13,449 nt of DNA from Alphaproteobacteria bacterium (GTDB lineage: Bacteria; Pseudomonadota; Alphaproteobacteria; Micropepsales; Micropepsaceae): contig QKCS01000359.1 in NCBI GenBank assembly GCA_003246795.1, positions 1-13,449 of the forward strand, written 5' to 3'. The position numbers and the translations under genes were made by a program. The notes under the pieces were generated by a model, which searched no databases, was not told the origin of the DNA, and worked only from the letters and a program-made list of their open reading frames with translations. This document shows positions 6,610 to 13,449 of the stretch, one piece after another (the stretch's first letter is position 1; every line of letters begins with the position of its first letter).

Positions 6610-6738
6610 TGGCGCTATGTCGAATTCGCGGGGCACGCCGCCCAGGATGAGGCGCGGGGAATTCGGTCGATGCCGCGTCGCAGCAAGATCGACATCGGAA
6701 ATCTGCTGATGCATCTGCAGCGGGCTTGGCTCCCGCGC

Positions 6739-7788
6739 CTAGGCGAGTTGGAGATCGCCTGCGTTAAGCGGCGCGAAGTACGCGGCGACGTTCGAAGCAG
6801 ACACACCGTCAAGCGTCGGCGGGTTCCACTTCGGCGCGTTGTCCTTCTCGACGATCACGGCGCGCACGCCCTCATAGAAGTCGTGGCCGCGCATAAAGCG
6901 GTTCGTCAGGCGAAATTCGAGCTGCATGCATTGTTCGAAGTCGAGCTGCTTCCCTTCGCGCACCTGGCGGAATGCGACCTTCAGGCTTGTCGGCGACTTC
7001 GTCTTCAGCGACTTCAGCGTCTCGGCGGCAAAAAGCGACGCATCGCCTTCGAGCGACTTCAGGATCGCTTCGACGGACTCCAGCGCAAAGTGCCGGTCGA
7101 TCAGCAGTTGGAGTCCGGCCAACTTCGATTTGTTCTCAGGCGTTGCGCTGAACTGCGCGAGAACGCGCTCGAAGGGGCGGCCGTCATCGCATAGCGCAGC
7201 CAGAAGGTCTTCGTGCTGCGGCGCAGGCACGACGTGCGTGGCAATGCCCGCGTATTTGCAGTCGGTGACGTCAAGGCGTGCGCCGGTGAGCGCCAGGTAC
7301 ATGCCCAACTCGCCGGGCAGGCGCGGCAGGAAGTAGGTGCCGCCGACGTCCGGAAAGAGTCCGATACCCGTTTCAGGCATGGCAAACATGGTCCGTTCGC
7401 CGCACACGCGCGCGCGGCCGTGTACGGACACGCCCACGCCGCCACCCATGACGATGCCATTGATCAGTGCGACGTAGGGCTTCGGGTAGCGTTTGATGAG
7501 CGTATTGAGCCGATATTCGCGCGCATAGAAGTCGATAACATAGGGCGTGCCGGCCTTGCCGGAATCGTGAAGCGCGCGGATATCGCCGCCGGCGCAAAAA
7601 GCGCGATCGCCAGCGCCGCGCACGACGACGAGTTCGATCGCGCCGTCGCCGCGCCAAGCCTCGAGCTGCGCCTGGATGGCGTCGACCATGCCGAGCGTGA
7701 GCGCGTTCAGCGCCTTCGGCCGGTTGAGCGTGATCAGACCGGCACGGCCCCGCTTCTCGAAGAGGACTTCATCCGTGGCTTGGCTCAT
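6739..7788 (-). CDS. 3-hydroxyisobutyryl-CoA hydrolase (crotonase fold)
   Basis: The 349-residue protein is about 90 residues longer than a simple enoyl-CoA hydratase, as expected for HIBCH. Motifs are LITLNRPKALNAL (18-30), FCAGGDIRALH (64-74, oxyanion hole), NGIVMGGGVGVSVHGR (110-125) and MPETGIGLFPDVGGTYFLPR (137-156), where Glu139 and Asp147 fit the catalytic acids. C-terminal NRFMRGHDFYEGVRAVIVEK (286-305 approximately) is typical of the group. It hydrolyses 3-hydroxyisobutyryl-CoA to free 3-hydroxyisobutyrate, the MmsB substrate. The frame is open far upstream, but MSQATDEVLFEKRGRAG with its ATG at 7788 gives the family N-terminus. Only 2 bases separate it from the dehydrogenase stop and no ribosome site is clear, so translation is probably coupled. 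Confidence 0.93.
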   Translation of the reverse strand: MSQATDEVLFEKRGRAGLITLNRPKALNALTLGMVDAIQAQLEAWRGDGAIELVVVRGAGDRAFCAGGDIRALHDSGKAGTPYVIDFYAREYRLNTLIKRYPKPYVALINGIVMGGGVGVSVHGRARVCGERTMFAMPETGIGLFPDVGGTYFLPRLPGELGMYLALTGARLDVTDCKYAGIATHVVPAPQHEDLLAALCDDGRPFERVLAQFSATPENKSKLAGLQLLIDRHFALESVEAILKSLEGDASLFAAETLKSLKTKSPTSLKVAFRQVREGKQLDFEQCMQLEFRLTNRFMRGHDFYEGVRAVIVEKDNAPKWNPPTLDGVSASNVAAYFAPLNAGDLQLA

Positions 7789-7790
7789 CT

Positions 7791-8930
7791 CTATTGCCGG
7801 CTCATTTCGCGCGCGATGATGACGCGCATGATCTCGTTCGTGCCTTCGAGGATTTGGTGGACCCTCAGGTCGCGCACGTGGCGTTCGAGCGGGAAGTCCT
7901 TCAGATATCCATAGCCGCCGTGGAGCTGAAGCGCGTCGTTCGCGATCCGTGACGCGTTGTCGCTGGCGAAACGTTTGGCCATCGCGCACAGCATGGTCGC
8001 GCGCGGATCGCGCCGGTCGAGCGCGGCCGCGGCGTTCCAGATCATCAGGCGCGAGGCTTCCAGATCGGTCGCCATGTCGGCCAGCTTGAACTGCAGCGCT
8101 TGAAACTCGGAAAGCTGCTTGCCGAATTGCCTGCGCTCGCTCATGTAGCGCTGAGTCTGTTCAAGCGCCGCGCGCGCCGTGCCGAGCGAGCACGCGCCGA
8201 TGTTGATGCGCCCGCCGTCGAGACCCATCATCGCGATACGAAACCCGTCGCCCTCCGCGCCAACGAGATTGGCGACGGGCACGCGGCAGTCCTCGAAGAT
8301 CAGCTGCGCCGTCGGCTGGCTGCGCCAACCCATCTTGCGTTCGTTCTTGCCGAACGAAAGGCCCTTCGTGTCTTTCTCGACGATCAGGCAGGAGATGCCC
8401 TTCGGCCCCTCCGCGCCCGTGCGCACCATGCACACGTAGACGTCCGATACGCCGGCGCCGGAGATGAATGCCTTCGCACCGTTCAGCACGTACTCGTCGC
8501 CGACGCGGGTCGCCTTCGTCTTCAAGCTCGCGGCATCGGAACCGGAGCCCGGCTCGGTTAGGCAATAGCTCGCGACCAAATCCATTTGCGTCAGTTTTGG
8601 CAGCCACTTCTTGCGTAGCTCTTCCCTGCCGAAGCGGTCGATCATCCACGAAGCCATATTGTGGATCGACAGAAACGCGGCGGTCGCCGTGCAGCCGGCG
8701 GACAGTTCTTCGAAGATGAGCGCGGCATCCAGGCGCGTGAGTTCGGAGCCGCCGACGTCGCCCTTCACATAGATGCCGGCAAAGCCCAACTGCGCAGCTT
8801 CGCGCATCGTGGGAACCGGGAAGATTTCCTCTTCGTCCCACCTGGCCGCAAACGGAGCCAGCTGCGCCGCCGCGAAATCCCGGGCGGTCTTTTGTACGAG
8901 GCGCTGTTCCTCGGTGAGTTCGAACGGCAT
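7791..8930 (-). CDS. Acyl-CoA dehydrogenase, probably isobutyryl-CoA dehydrogenase
   Basis: The 379-residue flavoenzyme has the full acyl-CoA dehydrogenase layout: N-terminal helical domain, the middle-domain signature [19 protein letters not shown] (122-140), [10 protein letters not shown] (151-160), and C-terminal [20 protein letters not shown] (265-284), [15 protein letters not shown] (336-350) and [14 protein letters not shown] (361-374). Glu362 is the likely catalytic base of the short-branched type. The sequence MTLV-free N-terminus [20 protein letters not shown] and the flanking HIBCH and MmsB genes point to oxidation of isobutyryl-CoA to methacrylyl-CoA; a related short- or branched-chain substrate is possible. 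The ATG follows AAGG with normal spacing and a good promoter (8957-8985). It is the first gene of the valine operon and needs FAD plus an electron-transfer flavoprotein. Confidence 0.92.
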   Translation of the reverse strand: MPFELTEEQRLVQKTARDFAAAQLAPFAARWDEEEIFPVPTMREAAQLGFAGIYVKGDVGGSELTRLDAALIFEELSAGCTATAAFLSIHNMASWMIDRFGREELRKKWLPKLTQMDLVASYCLTEPGSGSDAASLKTKATRVGDEYVLNGAKAFISGAGVSDVYVCMVRTGAEGPKGISCLIVEKDTKGLSFGKNERKMGWRSQPTAQLIFEDCRVPVANLVGAEGDGFRIAMMGLDGGRINIGACSLGTARAALEQTQRYMSERRQFGKQLSEFQALQFKLADMATDLEASRLMIWNAAAALDRRDPRATMLCAMAKRFASDNASRIANDALQLHGGYGYLKDFPLERHVRDLRVHQILEGTNEIMRVIIAREMSRQ

Positions 8931-8956
8931 GACGCCTTTCCCTTAACCTTGGGGCG

Positions 8957-10854
<1,898 letters not shown>

Positions 10855-10866
10855 GAGATTTCGTTC

Positions 10867-11352
10867 CTAGTCGGCTTCGCCGAGCGCGCGATAGCGCCCG
10901 CGGTAATAGACGAGCGGCGCGCCGTGCCCGCTGTGACCGCAATCGAGAACGCGGCCGACGAAGATCACGTGATCGCCGCCGTCGTGGCGCTGCTCGACGC
11001 GACACTCGAAATGAGCGATCGCGCATTCGAGCATCGGAACGCCGTGCGGCCCCCGGCGCAACGTTTCGCCGTCGAGACAGGAGTCGCCCTTACGGGATAG
11101 ACGATGCGACAGCGCCTGGCTTTCGCCGCCCAGGATGTTGACCCCGAAATACTCGGCCTTCATGAAAGCTTCGAAACGGTCCGAGGCGCGATCCAGGCTC
11201 CACAGCACCAGCGGCGGGTTGAGTGAGACCGACGCGAAGGAGTTGATCGTCAGGCCCAAGGGGGCGCCGCTCGGGTCGCGCACCGTGACGACCGCGACGC
11301 CTGTCGCAAAATGACCCAATGCATCGCGAAACGCGCGGGAATCCTGGCTCAT
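10867..11352 (-). CDS. Flavin reductase-like protein (FMN-binding split barrel)
   Basis: The 161-residue protein fits the flavin reductase family of HpaC/RutF type: HFATGVAVVTV (14-24), GLTINSFASVSLNPPLVLWS (33-52), YFGVNILG (68-75), GDHVIFVGRVLDC (126-138) and PLVYYRGRYR (146-155). Members reduce FMN or FAD with NAD(P)H and hand the reduced flavin to a separate monooxygenase. No monooxygenase is visible here; the only partner in the transcript is the downstream dehydrogenase. I chose ATG 11352, with AAGGG about 6 bases before it, over the in-frame 11403, because the family N-terminus begins near MSQDSRAFRDALG. Three dyads lie upstream (11382-11448). Substrate and partner are unknown. Confidence 0.87.
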   Translation of the reverse strand: MSQDSRAFRDALGHFATGVAVVTVRDPSGAPLGLTINSFASVSLNPPLVLWSLDRASDRFEAFMKAEYFGVNILGGESQALSHRLSRKGDSCLDGETLRRGPHGVPMLECAIAHFECRVEQRHDGGDHVIFVGRVLDCGHSGHGAPLVYYRGRYRALGEAD

Positions 11353-11381
11353 CCGGACCCTTTCACCAGTGCGCAAACACC

Positions 11382-11448
11382 GCGTTAACGCCTGCCCCGC
11401 CATAGTGCGGGTTCGACCGACGTAAAGGCGCGGCTTGCCGAAGGCAAG
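11382..11448. promoter_or_regulatory. Three dyads in the flavin reductase-motB divergent gap
   Basis: Within the 143-base gap I see the perfect palindrome GCGTTAACGC (11382-11391), CCCGC-N6-GCGGG (11396-11411) and CTTGCC-GAA-GGCAAG (11434-11448). The first is 30 bases before the flavin reductase start and the last is 48 bases before motB. They could be operators for either gene. I could not define a convincing promoter: the best minus-strand pair is TTTACG and TATGGC with 16 bases between. Confidence 0.35.
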
Positions 11449-11495
11449 ACCTTAACAACCCGCCCACGCGGGACGAACGGGGCGGATGGTGGGTC

Positions 11496-12377
11496 ATGGC
11501 GAACGACGGTTCGGTCGTCATCAAAAAGATCAAGAAGGGCGGACACGACGGCCATCACGGCGGCGCGTGGAAAGTCGCCTACGCCGACTTCGTGACCGCC
11601 ATGATGGCGTTCTTCCTTTTGATGTGGCTCATCAACACGACGACGCCGGAACAGAAGCGCGGCATCGCAGACTATTTCGCGCCTGAGTCCGTGAGCCGAA
11701 GCGAGTCCGGCACCGGCGCCCTTCTGGGCGGCACGGCGGCCTCGAACGAGGGGCAGTCGGGGCAAGGGTCCTTGGCCGTCAAGACTCAGCTGCGCCCCCC
11801 CTCCGAACAGGAACAAGCCGAGGTCAACTCGCGAGGACGCGACAACGCGGACGCGCGTGCGTCGTCGGGCACGAGCTCGGCGCAGAACGCGGCGCTCGAG
11901 CAGGCGGCGGCGCGCCTTCGTCAGGCGATGCAGGACAAGCCGGACTTGGCGGAACTCTCGAAACACGTGCTGATCGACGAGACGCCGGAAGGCGTCCGCA
12001 TCCAGTTGGTCGATCAGGACGGCCGCTCGATGTTCGAACCCGGTAGGGCGGAACCGAAGCCCTACGCGCAACGCCTTCTTCAAGAGGTGGCGCGGACCGT
12101 AAGCGATCTGCCGAACCGCATCTCGATCGCCGGACATACGGACGGCGCGACCTTCGAGGGTCCAGGCGGCTATTCGAACTGGGATTTGTCCTCGGCCCGC
12201 GCGAACGCGAGCCTCAAAGTGCTGCTCGATTCGGGCATGGGGCAGGATCACGTGGCCGAGGTCGCGGGCAAGGCTGGGTCCGACCCGCTCTACCCGGACA
12301 ATCCTTACGCCTCGGCCAACCGGCGGATCAGCATCGTGCTGCTGCGCGAGGCGCCGGTTCTGCCGCCTGACGAATAG
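11496..12377 (+). CDS. motB: Flagellar motor stator protein MotB
   Basis: The 293-residue protein has a short basic, His/Gly-rich cytoplasmic N-terminus, then a single membrane segment (about 28-47) reading YADFVTAMMAFFLLMWLI, with Asp31 at the proton-binding position. A plug/linker rich in Ser, Gln and Ala (about 50-155) leads to a periplasmic OmpA-like peptidoglycan-binding domain (about 165-285) with GHTDG (213-217), NWDLSSARA (228-236) and NRRISIVLL (275-283). It anchors the proton-driven stator to the cell wall and pairs with MotA, which is not in the window. The start keeps the typical VVIKKIKKGGH N-terminus, preceded by a weak GGTGGG site. A long overlapping minus-strand frame (11385-12251) is a shadow. 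Confidence 0.94.
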   Translation: MANDGSVVIKKIKKGGHDGHHGGAWKVAYADFVTAMMAFFLLMWLINTTTPEQKRGIADYFAPESVSRSESGTGALLGGTAASNEGQSGQGSLAVKTQLRPPSEQEQAEVNSRGRDNADARASSGTSSAQNAALEQAAARLRQAMQDKPDLAELSKHVLIDETPEGVRIQLVDQDGRSMFEPGRAEPKPYAQRLLQEVARTVSDLPNRISIAGHTDGATFEGPGGYSNWDLSSARANASLKVLLDSGMGQDHVAEVAGKAGSDPLYPDNPYASANRRISIVLLREAPVLPPDE

Positions 12378-12443
12378 GGCGCCCTGTATTTCCGACTACG
12401 TTTGAGTGTTTTCTTGGCGGCAGGTCTGTGTGAATCTGTGCGT

Positions 12444-12467
12444 CGTCGTGCCTGCTTCGGCACGACG
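12444..12467 (+). other. Perfect 9-bp stem-loop between motB and bpt
   Basis: CGTCGTGCC (12444-12452) pairs exactly with GGCACGACG (12459-12467) around a 6-base loop. A TTTTT run (12478-12482) begins 10 bases after the stem, too far for a standard intrinsic terminator. It may be an imperfect motB terminator, a transcript-stabilising hairpin, or a leader structure of bpt, whose ribosome site follows 16-20 bases later. Confidence 0.5.
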
Positions 12468-12497
12468 GAGTAAGCGATTTTTGGCGGAGTTCTGCGC

Positions 12498-13235
12498 TTG
12501 ACTGAGCAGTTGGGGACCCGTTTCCCCCAGTTCTATCTGACCTCTCCCGCGCCCTGCCCTTATCTTCCGGGCCGCCAGGAGCGCAAAGTCTTCACGCGCC
12601 TGTCCGGCGAGGTGGCGCGGACCTTGAACGACGCCCTCACTCACGCCGGTTTCCGCCGCAGCCAGAACATCGCCTACAAGCCGTCCTGCGAGACCTGCCA
12701 GGCTTGCGTGTCGGTGCGCGTCGTGGTCGACGCCTTCGAACCGTCTCGCTCATTCCAGCGTGTGAGCGCGCGGAGCGCAGACTTGGCGGGTGAAGTCGTC
12801 GATCCGTGGGCGACGGAGGAGCAGTTCGCGCTTCTGCGTCGGTATCTCGACGCGCGGCACGAGGGCGGCGGCATGTCGGACATGACGATGTTCGACTATG
12901 TGGCGATGGTGGAAGATTCCGCGGTCGAAACGCACCTGGTGGAATACCGCCAGAAGAGCGGCCCGAACGCGGGCGATCTGATCGCCGTGGCGCTGACCGA
13001 CCTGCTCTGCGACGGCCTGTCGATGGTCTACAGCTTCTTCGATCCCGCCGAGGGCGGACGCAGCCTCGGCACGTTCATGGTGCTCGACCACATTGAGCAG
13101 GCGCGCGCGCGTGGCCTGCCCTATGTCTATTTGGGCTATTGGATCGAGGGCTGCCGAAAGATGAGTTACAAGATGCGCTTCGGCCCGCTCGAAGCGCACA
13201 CGCCGTCAGGGTGGACGCCGTTGAAGGCGCGGTGA
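12498..13235 (+). CDS. bpt: Aspartate/glutamate leucyltransferase (N-end rule)
   Basis: The 245-residue protein matches Bpt, the bacterial relative of eukaryotic arginyltransferase ATE1. It has [20 protein letters not shown] (9-28), the cysteine cluster [12 protein letters not shown] (60-71; Cys64, Cys67, Cys70) and [20 protein letters not shown] (211-230). Bpt enzymes transfer leucine from Leu-tRNA to proteins with N-terminal Asp or Glu, marking them for ClpS-ClpAP. The start is TTG at 12498: GGAG lies 8 bases before it, the family N-terminus follows at once, and no ATG occurs in frame until residue 126. It follows motB by 120 bases in the same direction, with a hairpin between, so it is probably transcribed separately. 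It converges on eutC with a 10-base gap. Confidence 0.95.
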   Translation: MTEQLGTRFPQFYLTSPAPCPYLPGRQERKVFTRLSGEVARTLNDALTHAGFRRSQNIAYKPSCETCQACVSVRVVVDAFEPSRSFQRVSARSADLAGEVVDPWATEEQFALLRRYLDARHEGGGMSDMTMFDYVAMVEDSAVETHLVEYRQKSGPNAGDLIAVALTDLLCDGLSMVYSFFDPAEGGRSLGTFMVLDHIEQARARGLPYVYLGYWIEGCRKMSYKMRFGPLEAHTPSGWTPLKAR

Positions 13236-13245
13236 CGCCCGCACC

Positions 13246-13449
13246 TTATGCTAGGCGGCCAATATCGTTCTTCAGCTTCAGTGCAACGCCGCTGACGCGC
13301 GCGCGGCGCGACTCGCGCAGGATCGTTGCGATCGTGTCGGCCGCTTGCGCCGGCGGAAGGCCGCCGTGTGCGCGGATATTCGACACGCAGTTGCGTTCGC
13401 TGTCGCGCCGACCCGGCTTGGGCGCCCACGTGACGTAGGCGCCGAGACT
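13246..13449 (-). CDS. eutC: Ethanolamine ammonia-lyase small subunit, C-terminal end (cut by window edge)
   Basis: This frame runs from the right edge to a TAA at 13246-13248 and gives 67 residues beginning SLGAYVTWAPKPGRRDSERN, then CVSNIRAHGGLPPAQAA, and ending in VSGVALKLKNDIGRLA. The pattern SLGxYxTWxPxPGRxDxERNCxSNIR is the conserved C-terminal part of EutC. With EutB, EutC forms the adenosylcobalamin-dependent lyase that splits ethanolamine into acetaldehyde and ammonia. The start and most of the gene lie outside the window, as would EutB. It ends 10 bases from the bpt stop, tail to tail, with no clear terminator between. Confidence 0.85.
   Translation of the reverse strand, partial: SLGAYVTWAPKPGRRDSERNCVSNIRAHGGLPPAQAADTIATILRESRRARVSGVALKLKNDIGRLA

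Noticed and set aside
6534..6738. Possible small gene between the CoA hydrolase and mmsB (plus frame from 6586, minus frame through 6714)
   Set aside because: Both frames run on into the antisense or shifted frame of neighbouring genes and resemble nothing known; the space is better explained as the mmsB leader.
11423..11448. Sigma-28-like flagellar promoter (TAAA ... GCCGAAGG) before motB
   Set aside because: The spacing is about 10 bases instead of about 15 and the -10 match is poor.
11385..12251. 288-codon minus-strand frame opposite motB
   Set aside because: It is Arg- and Leu-rich as expected for the complement of GC-rich coding sequence, while the plus frame has clear MotB motifs.

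Overview
The window looks like ordinary chromosome from a GC-rich alphaproteobacterium. The signs are a Shemin-pathway 5-aminolevulinate synthase (HemA), a MucR/Ros regulator, an LdtR-like MarR regulator, a small DUF6898-type protein next to hemA, a Bpt leucyltransferase and a metal-site-variant HemB. I cannot place it below class level. I see no insertion sequence, integrase, phage gene, CRISPR array, rRNA or convincing tRNA. Coding is dense, and only one gap exceeds 300 bases (2477-2983).

Layout. (1) 1-2476, minus strand: nrdR-ribD-ribE-ribB, in transcription order, a ribonucleotide-reductase repressor followed by riboflavin genes. ribB runs off the left edge. (2) 2477-2983: long AT-richer divergent intergenic region with a 9-bp inverted repeat (2806-2835). 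(3) 2984-3439, plus: mucR, with a terminator whose hairpin and T-tract reach into the end of the convergent small gene. (4) 3475-5538, minus: ldtR, hemA and the small DUF6898-type gene overlapping the hemA end. (5) 5640-8930, minus: valine catabolism, in the order isobutyryl-CoA dehydrogenase, 3-hydroxyisobutyryl-CoA hydrolase, 3-hydroxyisobutyrate dehydrogenase, behind a good sigma-70-like promoter (8957-8985). (6) 9001-10008, plus: hemB, divergent from the valine operon. (7) 10000-11352, minus: a flavin reductase and a second beta-hydroxyacid dehydrogenase, whose stop overlaps the hemB stop. (8) 11496-13235, plus: motB and bpt. (9) 13246-13449, minus: the C-terminal end of eutC, cut by the right edge.

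How the genes work together. HemA makes 5-aminolevulinate from glycine and succinyl-CoA, and HemB joins two of these into porphobilinogen. Valine breakdown leads toward propionyl-CoA and hence succinyl-CoA, so the valine operon could feed the HemA substrate pool; that link is inference. The riboflavin genes supply the flavin used by the acyl-CoA dehydrogenase and the flavin reductase. The methacrylyl-CoA hydratase, MmsA, MotA, EutB and a monooxygenase partner for the flavin reductase are not in the window.

I did not find a clear undescribed system. The points most worth checking are the inverted repeat and long leader between nrdR and mucR, the MucR finger that lacks both zinc-binding histidines, the flavin reductase/dehydrogenase pair with its three upstream dyads, the hemA-DUF6898 overlap, the terminator shared with coding sequence, and a ribD reading frame whose conserved N-terminal residues precede the only usable start codon.
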